Origin: an uncultured Clostridium sp.
GTDB lineage: Bacteria > Bacillota_A > Clostridia > TANB77 > CAG-508
Direction of reading: 5' to 3'
Length of the DNA: 64,000 bases
NCBI GenBank assembly: GCA_930980675.1
Contig: CAKNIU010000002.1
Coordinates: 10,788 to 74,787 of the forward strand
Shown: in pieces, positions 50,378 to 60,427 of the stretch
How positions within the stretch are numbered: position 1 is the stretch's first letter
Layout of the letters: the number at the start of each line of letters is the position of its first letter
The notes under the pieces: model-generated
The model's input: the letters and a program-made list of their open reading frames with translations, nothing else
Databases searched by the model: none
Told to the model about the DNA's origin: nothing
Translations under genes and position numbers: made by a program

Positions 50378-51100
50378 ATGAAAATTTTTAAAAGAATTAT
50401 AATTACTTTATTTGTTCTAATAGTAGTAGCAGGCTTAGGCGTAGGCATGTATGGCTATACATTATATGAAGATAAATTAGATGAACAACCTTTGGCAGAT
50501 AAAGTTAATGATGTAAAAATCGATGTTAATTTTGTGAGTATAAATGAAGTCTCAGATGATTATATTAATGCAATAATTGCAGTAGAAGACCATAGATACT
50601 ATGACCATGGGGCTATAGATATTATAGGATTAGGAAGAGCACTCTTTACAAATATTAAAAATGGTGAAATGCAAGAAGGTGGAAGTACAATTACTCAGCA
50701 GGTTGCTAAAAATTTATATTTTATCGAAGAGGATAATGTATTTAGAAGAAAAATTGCTGAAATGTTTATGGCAATTGATATAGAAAATAATTATGATAAA
50801 GAAGATATATTAGAATTGTATATTAATACAATTTACTTCGGAGATGGATATTATGGCATTAAAGAGGCTTGTGCCGGATACCTAAATAAAGAACCTAAAG
50901 ACATGACTTTAGCGGAATCAACAATGATGGCAGGCGTACCCAATGCACCATCTGTATATGCACCAACTGCAAATAAAGAACTTTGCAAGCAAAGACAAAA
51001 TAAAGTAATTTCCTCAATGGTTGAGTATGGTTACATAAGTCAGGAAGAGGCAGATAGCATAGATAATAGTTTTATAGATGCAATTAGTGCTACTAATTAA
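50378..51100 (+). CDS. Monofunctional peptidoglycan glycosyltransferase (GT51)
   Basis: This 240-residue protein has one N-terminal membrane helix (about 6-27) and a GT51 domain with the catalytic glutamate in AVEDHRYYDHGAID (about residue 69). It also has 'EGGSTITQQVAKNLYF', 'KIAEMFMAIDIENNY', 'ELYINTIYFGDGYYGI' and 'AESTMMAGVPNAPS'. There is no transpeptidase domain, so it is an MtgA-type enzyme that polymerises lipid II. Class A PBPs are over 600 residues; the clean stop and immediate terminator suggest a genuine monofunctional form. It lies next to the capsule locus but makes wall rather than capsule. Confidence 0.9.
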   Translation: MKIFKRIIITLFVLIVVAGLGVGMYGYTLYEDKLDEQPLADKVNDVKIDVNFVSINEVSDDYINAIIAVEDHRYYDHGAIDIIGLGRALFTNIKNGEMQEGGSTITQQVAKNLYFIEEDNVFRRKIAEMFMAIDIENNYDKEDILELYINTIYFGDGYYGIKEACAGYLNKEPKDMTLAESTMMAGVPNAPSVYAPTANKELCKQRQNKVISSMVEYGYISQEEADSIDNSFIDAISATN

Positions 51101-51113
51101 AAGAATTTTATAC

Positions 51114-51172
51114 TCCTACGAAATTCTACAATTACTTATTTAAAGTTTTTTAGAATTTTGTGGGATTTTTTT

Positions 51173-51173
<1 letters not shown>
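51114..51173 (+). terminator. Strong intrinsic terminator after the GT51 gene
   Basis: A 15-bp stem with two G-T pairs (51114-51128 with 51151-51165) is followed by eight Ts. The T-run abuts the 3' end of the oppositely oriented tRNA gene. Confidence 0.85.
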
Positions 51174-51246
<73 letters not shown>

Positions 51247-51319
51247 AAATTTTGTTGGATAAAAAGTTTGTATTATATTAAAAGAAATGGCAAATGTGTT
51301 TTTATAACTTAACAATAAA

Positions 51320-51349
51320 AGTATACCATATTTGACCCATTTATTGCAA
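51320..51349 (-). promoter_or_regulatory. Promoter for tRNA-Gly
   Basis: On the minus strand: TTGCAA (51349-51344), 18-base spacer, TATACT (51325-51320), about 70 bases before the mature tRNA 5' end. Confidence 0.55.
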
Positions 51350-51387
51350 ATAAATTTCATAAACTAGTACACTTTTTCAGAAAACTA

Positions 51388-51396
51388 TGTTATACT
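51388..51396 (+). promoter_or_regulatory. Possible extended -10 promoter for ftsY
   Basis: TGTTATACT is an extended -10 (TGnTATAAT) without a good -35 box. It lies 128 bases before ATG 51524 and upstream of the leader element, so a transcript from here would include that element. Confidence 0.4.
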
Positions 51397-51446
51397 TATT
51401 ATGTGAAAAAATTAGAAATATGCATAAACAAAGCATTTTAGTAAAA

Positions 51447-51479
51447 AGGTTATAGGTAACCTAAAAACCTAAATACATA
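51447..51479 (+). promoter_or_regulatory. Leader RNA motif upstream of ftsY, shared with pgsA
   Basis: The element AGGTTATAGGTAACCT, a short A-rich stretch and ACCTAAATACATA recur at 55372-55408 before pgsA. TAGGT can pair with the downstream ACCTA, and AGGTT with AACCT, giving a possible hairpin or small pseudoknot. A Shine-Dalgarno sequence follows both copies. Confidence 0.45.
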
Positions 51480-51523
51480 AAAAAGGAGATTCGCATTAAT
51501 ATAACTTATGCGAAAGTAGAAAA

Positions 51524-52402
51524 ATGGGTTTTTTTGATAAGTTAAAACAAGGACTAGCAAAGACAAAGCAAGTATTTAGTTTTACAAAAGTAGATGAAAA
51601 TTTACTAGATGAATTAGAAGAAAAGTTAATAATTGCAGATGTTGGAATGGAAACAACAGAAAAAATAATAGATAATTTAAGAACTAGAATTAAGAAAGAA
51701 AATTTAAAAGAAGCAGAACAAGTAAAACAAGCTTTAAGAGAAGAAATAGAAGAAATATTTAAAGATAATAATCCAGAGCTAGATTTAACTAACAAACCAG
51801 CAGTAATATTAATGGTTGGTGTGAATGGAGCAGGAAAAACAACATCAATCGGAAAAATAGCTAATAATTTAATAAAGCAAGGAAAGAAAGTTATAATTGC
51901 TTCAGGAGACACTTTTAGAGCAGCGGCAACAGAGCAACTTGAAGTATGGGCTAATAGAGCAGGTGCAGAATTAGTTAAAGGACCTGAAGGCATAGACCCA
52001 GCTTCAGTTATATTTGATTCAATAAAAGTTGCAAAAGAAAAAAATGCGGATGTACTTATTTGTGATACAGCAGGAAGATTGCAAAATAAGAAATACTTAA
52101 TGGATGAATTAGAAAAGATTAAAAGAGTTATAGACAGAGAACTACCAAATAGTTCAAAGGAAGTTTTATTAGTATTAGATGCATCAACAGGTCAAAATGC
52201 AATATCTCAAGTAAAGGCATTCAAAGAAACTACTGGAGTAACAGGATTAGTTCTTACAAAACTAGATGGAACAGCAAAAGGTGGAGTAGTTATAGGAATT
52301 GTAGATGAAAATAAAATACCAATAAAATACATAGGTATAGGGGAACAAATTGATGATATGGAAGTATTTAATAGCAAGGATTTCATTGATGCTATTATAT
52401 AG
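51524..52402 (+). CDS. ftsY: FtsY, signal recognition particle receptor
   Basis: This 292-residue SRP-family GTPase has the N domain (about 1-90) and then the G domain: GVNGAGKTTSIGKIA (G1, about residues 101-115), 'ASGDTFRAAATEQL', 'VLICDTAGRLQNKKYLM' and 'VLTKLDGTAKGGVVIG'. The long acidic A domain of the E. coli protein is missing, which is usual in Firmicutes. FtsY docks ribosome-SRP complexes at the membrane for co-translational insertion. The best Shine-Dalgarno (AAGGAG, 51483-51488) is 35 bases before the ATG, with a perfect 7-bp hairpin (51490-51514) in between that could bring them together. Confidence 0.96.
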   Translation: MGFFDKLKQGLAKTKQVFSFTKVDENLLDELEEKLIIADVGMETTEKIIDNLRTRIKKENLKEAEQVKQALREEIEEIFKDNNPELDLTNKPAVILMVGVNGAGKTTSIGKIANNLIKQGKKVIIASGDTFRAAATEQLEVWANRAGAELVKGPEGIDPASVIFDSIKVAKEKNADVLICDTAGRLQNKKYLMDELEKIKRVIDRELPNSSKEVLLVLDASTGQNAISQVKAFKETTGVTGLVLTKLDGTAKGGVVIGIVDENKIPIKYIGIGEQIDDMEVFNSKDFIDAII

Positions 52403-52417
52403 CCAAAGATTTTTAAA

Positions 52418-52449
52418 TTATATAGGAAAAATCAGGTTTTCCTATATAA
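52418..52449 (+). terminator. Perfect 13-bp hairpin after ftsY
   Basis: Arms TTATATAGGAAAA (52418-52430) and TTTTCCTATATAA (52437-52449) enclose a 6-base loop. A T-run lies inside rather than after the stem, so this may be a weak terminator or an mRNA end-protecting hairpin. Confidence 0.5.
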
Positions 52450-52497
52450 TTAAAGCTACGATAAAATCATGCTTAAAATTTAAGGAGGAGATTCTGT

Positions 52498-55311
52498 TTG
52501 AAAAAAGAAAATGAAAATAACAATTCAGTAAAAGTTAAAAAAAGAACTAGAAAAAGAACAATAATAGTTTTGGCAATCTTAGTAATTGCACTTATTGCTT
52601 TATATGTATATGTAAGAGGTAGTTACCTTGAATTCAAAGCTATTGGCGAAAATTATATACCAGTATTTTGGAGAAACTTAACATATTCACTACTTACTTT
52701 TGCGGTTAACTTTATATTTTTATATTGTGCTTTCTATTTTACAAATAGAACACTAAAAAAAGGACTTAAGGTATTTTTTGATGATGAAAAGAAAGAAATG
52801 CCAAAGTTTCCAAATAAATCAGTTTCATTTATAATAGCACTTATAGGAAGTATTGCTACAACTCAATTTTTTCTAAACAACATCTTACTATGTTTTAGCA
52901 ATTCACAATTTGGTAGCACAGATTTAGTATTTGGAATGGATATTTCATATTTCATGTTCCAAAGACCTTTTATAACATTCTTATTATCATATTTGCTTAT
53001 AGTAGTTGTTGCTACAATTATTTATGCGGTTGTATATGCGCTAATTGTTTTAAACATTAGCTTTGAGGGAGTTGCGCGTGAGTCAATCAAAAAGGTTGAT
53101 TTAGTTTCTAAACTTGGCTCAAGAGTTAAGCTAATTGCTATATTATTAGGACTATTTGTATTCTTCTCTATGGTGCAAAATATAGGCAATGAGAGATTCT
53201 TAACAATAGAATTAAGTGATGCTACTCAATATTCATTATTCGGCGCAGGAGATTCTGATGTTACTATTAAGCTATGGGGATATATAATATTTGCTGTATT
53301 AGCAGTAATTTCAGTATTCAGAGCATACAAAGCATTAAAAGATAAAAGTACAAGAAGAGTTTTAGGAAACTTACTTATTGTGCCAGTTTATTTAATAATA
53401 TTAGCTGTAGTTTTAGCAGGATATCAATTAATATTTATTGGCTCTAATGAAGTTGATAAAAACCAAGAATACATAGCTGAAAATATTAGGCAAACTAAAA
53501 ATGCTTTTGGAATAAATATTGAAGAACAAAATATAAATTATAGTGGAACAATTACAAAAGAAGAATTGAATCAAAATGAAAATGTTATAGATAATATTGC
53601 AATAGTAAGCAGTAGCAATGTTTTACAAGATTTACAAAGCTCACAAACCGAAAAAGGATATTACACATATAGAAATACTCAAATTGAACTATATAACATA
53701 AACAACAAGCCTACTACTGTGTATGTTAGCCCTAGAGAAATAGATAGTAGTAATACTACATATTCAAATAAAACTTATGAATATACACATGGTTATGGCA
53801 CTGTAATTACTATGGCAGGTAATACAGATGAAGAAGGAAACTTAAATAATATTCAAAAAGAGTTTGGAGATTTATCAGATAGTAGTATATCAACTTCTGA
53901 ACCAAGAATATACTTTGGATTAGAGACAAATGATGCAGTTGTTGTAAATCCAGATGAAAATACAGAATTCGATTACTTGAATGATGATGGAACTGAGAAA
54001 AACTATTCATACACAGGTGATGCGGGATTAACTCTAAATTTCTTAGATAGAATTATTCTTGGAATAAAAGAAGGAGATTTACAATTAGCATTTTCAGGAA
54101 ATGTAGATAGCGATAGCAAAATAATTATTAACAGAAACATAATAGAGAGAGCAAAAATAATTATGCCATATCTAACATATGATGAAAATCCATATATGGT
54201 AATAGATGACTCTGGAAATCAATATTGGGTAATAGATGCATATACAACATCAAATAGCTATCCATTCTCTGAGCAAATAGAGTTAGAAGATGGTCAAACA
54301 ATAAATTACATACGTAATTCAGTAAAAGTTATAGTAAATGCATTTGATGGAACAATGAAATTCTACATTACAGATAGAACAGACCCAATTGTTATGGCAT
54401 ATAACAACATGTATCCTGGTCTATTTGTAGACAGAGATGAAGAAATTCCAGAAGATATAAGTAAACACTTTGTATATCCACAATATTTGTATGATATACA
54501 AGCAGAAGTAATACAAAAATATCATAATATTCAACCAGAAGTATTATATAGAGCAAACGATATATGGCAAATTGCAGAAACTAATAATAGTGGAAGAACA
54601 ACACAAATGGAAAGCTACTATACAATGGTAAAACCAGCTGGAACTGATGAAGAAACTTTAGGATTAGTAATACCATTTACTCCATATGGAAAACAAAATA
54701 TGATTTCATATATGGTAGGAACATATGAAAATGGAGAGGCAAAACTTACATTATATGAATTCCCATCTGATAGCAATGTACTAGGACCAATGCAGGTTGA
54801 AACACAAATAAATCAAGATGGAACAATTTCAACTGATATAGCTAGTCTTTCTGTAAGTGGAACAAGAATTACAAGAAATTTAATAGCAGTTCCAATAAAC
54901 AATACTATTTTATATGTAGAACCAGTTTATCAACAATTATTAAATGAAACAACAGAGCAAAAGCCTACTTTAAGAAGAGTTGTAGTTGCTTCAGGTAACA
55001 AAATAGCTATTGGAAATACATTAGATGAAGCATTAACAAACTTGTTATCACAATCAGCAGGTAATATAGAAATTACAAATCCAGATAATATTGATGACTT
55101 AATAAACGAGATAATCAAAGCAAATGGAAATGTTAAAAACTCTAGTAGCAATAATGATTGGAGATTATTCGGTGAAGATATGCAAACATTAACAGGATTA
55201 ATTGATCAATTAGAAAATGCTGTAAGTGCACAAGAAACTAATGCAGTTGCAAATGAAACAGAAATGCAAAATGAAGTAGTAAATGAAACTGTTAATAATA
55301 CAGCAGAATAA
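52498..55311 (+). CDS. UPF0182-family integral membrane protein
   Basis: This 937-residue protein starts at TTG 52498, seven bases after AAGGAGGAG; no better start is present. Seven membrane segments occupy about residues 20-330, among them 'YIPVFWRNLTYSLLTFAVNF' and 'ISYFMFQRPFITFLLSYLL'. A large extracytoplasmic domain follows, containing 'RIILGIKEGDLQLAFSG', 'PYMVIDDSGNQYWVIDAYT', 'IRNSVKVIVNAFDGTMKFY' and 'HFVYPQYLYDIQAEVIQKYH', the UPF0182 core. The last ~60 residues are acidic and Asn/Gln-rich. The family is widespread in Gram-positive bacteria; its function is unknown, although a transport or envelope role is likely from topology. It is 95 bases after ftsY. Confidence 0.9.
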   Translation: MKKENENNNSVKVKKRTRKRTIIVLAILVIALIALYVYVRGSYLEFKAIGENYIPVFWRNLTYSLLTFAVNFIFLYCAFYFTNRTLKKGLKVFFDDEKKEMPKFPNKSVSFIIALIGSIATTQFFLNNILLCFSNSQFGSTDLVFGMDISYFMFQRPFITFLLSYLLIVVVATIIYAVVYALIVLNISFEGVARESIKKVDLVSKLGSRVKLIAILLGLFVFFSMVQNIGNERFLTIELSDATQYSLFGAGDSDVTIKLWGYIIFAVLAVISVFRAYKALKDKSTRRVLGNLLIVPVYLIILAVVLAGYQLIFIGSNEVDKNQEYIAENIRQTKNAFGINIEEQNINYSGTITKEELNQNENVIDNIAIVSSSNVLQDLQSSQTEKGYYTYRNTQIELYNINNKPTTVYVSPREIDSSNTTYSNKTYEYTHGYGTVITMAGNTDEEGNLNNIQKEFGDLSDSSISTSEPRIYFGLETNDAVVVNPDENTEFDYLNDDGTEKNYSYTGDAGLTLNFLDRIILGIKEGDLQLAFSGNVDSDSKIIINRNIIERAKIIMPYLTYDENPYMVIDDSGNQYWVIDAYTTSNSYPFSEQIELEDGQTINYIRNSVKVIVNAFDGTMKFYITDRTDPIVMAYNNMYPGLFVDRDEEIPEDISKHFVYPQYLYDIQAEVIQKYHNIQPEVLYRANDIWQIAETNNSGRTTQMESYYTMVKPAGTDEETLGLVIPFTPYGKQNMISYMVGTYENGEAKLTLYEFPSDSNVLGPMQVETQINQDGTISTDIASLSVSGTRITRNLIAVPINNTILYVEPVYQQLLNETTEQKPTLRRVVVASGNKIAIGNTLDEALTNLLSQSAGNIEITNPDNIDDLINEIIKANGNVKNSSSNNDWRLFGEDMQTLTGLIDQLENAVSAQETNAVANETEMQNEVVNETVNNTAE

Positions 55312-55330
55312 TTTAAAATTGATGTATAAT

Positions 55331-55365
55331 TAGGAAAGCTATATAAATGTTTATATAGCTTCCTA
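55331..55365 (+). terminator. Long hairpin after the UPF0182 gene
   Basis: A stem of about 15 bp with one bulged A (AGGAAAGCTATATAAA against TTTATATAGCTTCCT) has a 2-base loop. It is followed by A's rather than T's, so canonical termination is doubtful. Confidence 0.4.
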
Positions 55366-55371
55366 AAAAGC

Positions 55372-55408
55372 AGGTTTATAGGTATCCTCTTAAAGACCTA
55401 AATACATA
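55372..55408 (+). promoter_or_regulatory. Leader RNA motif upstream of pgsA, shared with ftsY
   Basis: The element AGGTTTATAGGTATCCT, a short spacer and ACCTAAATACATA matches the ftsY leader at 51447-51479. The pairing TAGGT/ACCTA is kept although the sequence between differs. The ribosome site AAGGA follows four bases later and the ATG is at 55427. Confidence 0.45.
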
Positions 55409-55426
55409 TGCAAGGAATGTAGCTTA

Positions 55427-58026
<2,600 letters not shown>

Positions 58027-58037
58027 AGGAAAGTAAT

Positions 58038-58098
58038 TGTCAATAGGGATGCCACATCATTGTCACTAAGTAGTAAATAAGAAGCGTCCCTATTGGCA
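58038..58098. repeat. Intergenic inverted repeat, possible miniature element
   Basis: A 15-bp stem with three G-T pairs (58038-58052 with 58084-58098, arms around CAATAGGGATGC and GCGTCCCTATTGG) encloses a 31-base loop. It fills the gap between ligA and the next gene and lacks a T-run. The GC-richer arms stand out from the A/T-rich surroundings. Confidence 0.55.
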
Positions 58099-58130
58099 CA
58101 AATTTATTAAAAAGGAGAGATTATTACTAA

Positions 58131-58373
58131 ATGGATGGCAAGTACACTTTCAAACGCTTTTCAGAAGATTTAGACGATGGATATAAAATATTATTTAATT
58201 ATGTAAGAAATAGATATATGGTTTATAAAGTTAGAGAAAATTGCTATATGCAAGAACTAGTTGAACAAATGAGTAGAAACCCAGTACCAGTAAAAGCAAT
58301 GATTACAACAAAAGCAATTAAGCAAATGTTCCCGTATATGGAAGAAATAGAATATAAACAGGATAATGGGTAA
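58131..58373 (+). CDS. Conserved-looking small protein of unknown function
   Basis: This 80-residue protein has a clear ribosome site (AAAGGAGAG at about 58112-58120), so it is very likely expressed. It begins MDGKYTFKRFSEDLDDGYKI, has a basic aromatic middle ('YVRNRYMVYKVRENCYMQEL'), and ends 'IKQMFPYMEEIEYKQDNG'. No membrane segment, signal or metal motif is seen. The alternating charged and hydrophobic residues suggest a compact alpha/beta protein that may bind RNA, DNA or another protein. It lies alone between ligA and proS, with short gaps to both. I do not recognise the family. Confidence 0.7.
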   Translation: MDGKYTFKRFSEDLDDGYKILFNYVRNRYMVYKVRENCYMQELVEQMSRNPVPVKAMITTKAIKQMFPYMEEIEYKQDNG

Positions 58374-58439
58374 TGATTATTGAAATTTATATGAATAAAT
58401 TATATAATAAATACTATTACGAGTAGGAAAGGAAAAAGA

Positions 58440-59879
58440 ATGGCAAATAAAGAAGATTATGTAAAAGAAATAACAAATATTGATGAAAATTTTGCACAAT
58501 GGTATACAGATATTGTTAGAAAGGCAGAATTAGCAGATTATACAGAAACGAAAGGTTGCATTGCAATAAGACCTTATGGATATGCAATATGGGAGAATAT
58601 TCAAAATTATACTGATAAATTGTTCAAAGATTCAGGTGTAAAAAATGCATACTTTCCAGTACTAATTCCAGAAAGCTTATTACAAAAGGAAAAGGATCAT
58701 GTAGAAGGCTTTGCACCAGAAGTAGCATGGGTTACTGAAGCAGGTGGAGAAAAGTTAGATGAAAGGCTTTGTATAAGACCTACTTCAGAAACAATTTTTA
58801 CTACAATGTATTCAAAATGGTTAAAATCTTGGAGAGACTTACCAATGGTATATAATCAATGGTGTAGTGTATTAAGATGGGAAAAAGAAACAAGACCATT
58901 TTTACGTTCAAGAGAATTCTTATGGCAAGAGGGACATACAATTCACGAGACAGAAAAAGAAGCAAAAGAAAGAACTTTAACAATGCTTGAAATTTATGCA
59001 GATGTTCTAGAAAACTTCTTAGCAATTCCAGTAATAAAAGGAATAAAAACAGAAACAGAACGTTTTGCAGGTGCAGTTGAAACATATACAGTTGAGGCAA
59101 TGACTTATGATGGAAAAGCATTACAAGCAGGAACTTCACATTATTTTGGACAAAACTTTACAAAACCATTTGATGTAAAATTTCAAAACAGAGAAGGAAA
59201 CCAAGAATATGCTTATCAAACATCATGGGGAATATCAACAAGATTAATAGGGGCAATAATAATGGCTCATGGCGATAATAGAGGATTAAAATTACCACCA
59301 AAGGTAGCACCTATACAAGCAGTAATTGTGCCTATTGCAATGCATAAAGATGGTGTCAAAGAAAAAGCAGAAGAGCTATACAATTCATTAAAGGATAAAT
59401 TTAGAATGGAAATAGACCTTAGAGATCAAGTATCACCAGGTTTTAAGTTTAATGACTGGGAAATGAAAGGAGTTCCATTAAGAATTGAATTAGGACCAAG
59501 AGATATAGAAAATGAGGTATGTGTATTAGTTAGAAGAGATAATTCAGAAAAAATTACAGTAAATTTAAATGAAGTAGAAGAAAAAATTGAAAAAGTACTA
59601 AAAGACATACATAAAAATATGTTTGAAGCTTGTAAAAAAAGAATGGAAGCAAAAACAACAGTAGCACATAACTTAGAGGAATTTCAAGCAAATATGAATA
59701 AAGAACAAGGTTTTATAAAAGCCATGTGGTGTGGTAGCAGTGAGTGTGAGGCAAAAATAAAAGAACTTACAGCGGCAAAATCAAGATGTATACCATTTGA
59801 GCAAGAAAAAGTTGGGGACACATGTGTATGCTGTGGTAAAAAAGCAGATAAAATGGTAATTTGGGGTAGACAGTACTAG
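58440..59879 (+). CDS. proS: Prolyl-tRNA synthetase, archaeal/eukaryotic-like type (ProS type 3)
   Basis: This 479-residue class II synthetase is of the short form without the editing insertion. Motif 2 region: 'LCIRPTSETIFTTMYSKWLKSWRDLP', 'RWEKETRPFLRSREFLWQEGH'. Motif 3 region: 'TSWGISTRLIGAIIMAHGD', followed by the anticodon-binding domain ('RMEIDLRDQVSPGFKFNDWE') and a C-terminal zinc-type domain with CxxxxC and CVCCGKK. It charges tRNA-Pro. This type is common in Clostridia and Mycoplasma-like bacteria beside the bacterial type in others. AGGAAAGG precedes the ATG. Confidence 0.96.
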   Translation: MANKEDYVKEITNIDENFAQWYTDIVRKAELADYTETKGCIAIRPYGYAIWENIQNYTDKLFKDSGVKNAYFPVLIPESLLQKEKDHVEGFAPEVAWVTEAGGEKLDERLCIRPTSETIFTTMYSKWLKSWRDLPMVYNQWCSVLRWEKETRPFLRSREFLWQEGHTIHETEKEAKERTLTMLEIYADVLENFLAIPVIKGIKTETERFAGAVETYTVEAMTYDGKALQAGTSHYFGQNFTKPFDVKFQNREGNQEYAYQTSWGISTRLIGAIIMAHGDNRGLKLPPKVAPIQAVIVPIAMHKDGVKEKAEELYNSLKDKFRMEIDLRDQVSPGFKFNDWEMKGVPLRIELGPRDIENEVCVLVRRDNSEKITVNLNEVEEKIEKVLKDIHKNMFEACKKRMEAKTTVAHNLEEFQANMNKEQGFIKAMWCGSSECEAKIKELTAAKSRCIPFEQEKVGDTCVCCGKKADKMVIWGRQY

Positions 59880-59902
59880 GGTTTTAAAATCTAAATTATA
59901 AT

Positions 59903-59937
59903 AACGCTCTTTAAAGTTTAATACTAAAGGGCGTTTC
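59903..59937 (+). terminator. Intrinsic terminator after proS
   Basis: An 11-bp stem with one G-T pair (AACGCTCTTTA 59903-59913, TAAAGGGCGTT 59925-59935). The T tail is short, so efficiency may be moderate. Confidence 0.6.
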
Positions 59938-59989
59938 TAAAGTTTATTTTTAAGTTTCAAAAATTTTAAGAAAGAAAGAAGAAAAAATA

Positions 59990-60388
59990 ATGGATGAAGA
60001 AGAAAAAGAGTATCAAATAGAAGATGCAGAAGCAAATGCTGACAATAAAGAATTTATGCTTCAAGCTTTAAAAGACAAAGCAAGTTGGGTATTAGCATAT
60101 GCATCAAGTAAGTTATTTGAAGATAAAGATTTAGTTCTAAAAGCAGCTTCTCAAGATGGACAACTTTTGTATTATGCAAGTAAAGAACTTAGAGATGACA
60201 AAGATGTTGTTTTAGCAGCTGTAACTAATAAAGGCTTAATACTAAAATATGCAAGCAAAAGACTTAGAGGAGATAAAGACATTGGGATGGCTGCAATAAA
60301 ACAAGATAAAAGAGCAGAAATGTTTTTGACTGATGAACTTAGAAAAGATGAAGACATAAATAATTTCTTGCATCCACCAGAAGGATAA
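59990..60388 (+). CDS. DUF4116-repeat protein
   Basis: This 132-residue soluble acidic protein has an N-terminal DEEEKEYQIED head followed by three to four copies of a roughly 25-residue helical unit. The units read like 'DKDLVLKAASQDGQLLYYASKEL', 'DKDVVLAAVTNKGLILKYASKRL' and 'DKDIGMAAIKQDKRAEMFLTDEL', the DUF4116 pattern (D.DVVLAAV...G..L.YAS..L). Such repeats form small helical solenoids found in bacteria, amoebae and giant viruses; their role is unknown, probably protein-protein contact. AAGAAAGAAG precedes the ATG, and a long hairpin overlaps its stop codon. Confidence 0.85.
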   Translation: MDEEEKEYQIEDAEANADNKEFMLQALKDKASWVLAYASSKLFEDKDLVLKAASQDGQLLYYASKELRDDKDVVLAAVTNKGLILKYASKRLRGDKDIGMAAIKQDKRAEMFLTDELRKDEDINNFLHPPEG

Positions 60389-60427
60389 ATTTTTTAGTTG
60401 GGGGGCCGTTCCCAACTAAAAAAATTT
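60387..60427. repeat. Long inverted repeat between convergent genes
   Basis: A stem of about 16 bp (AAATTTTTTAGTTGGG with CCCAACTAAAAAAATTT, one bulged A) has a G-rich 8-base loop. T's precede and A's follow the GC core on both strands, the reverse of a normal terminator. It could still end both transcripts by pausing, or act as an mRNA 3' end. Confidence 0.5.

Noticed and set aside
50378..51100. GT51 gene as a truncated class A penicillin-binding protein
   Set aside because: The domain is complete, the stop is clean, and a strong terminator follows immediately; no transpeptidase remnant is visible downstream.
60387..60427. Canonical bidirectional terminator between the DUF4116 gene and rqcH
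   Set aside because: T's precede and A's follow the GC core on both strands, opposite to an intrinsic terminator, so it is listed only as an inverted repeat.
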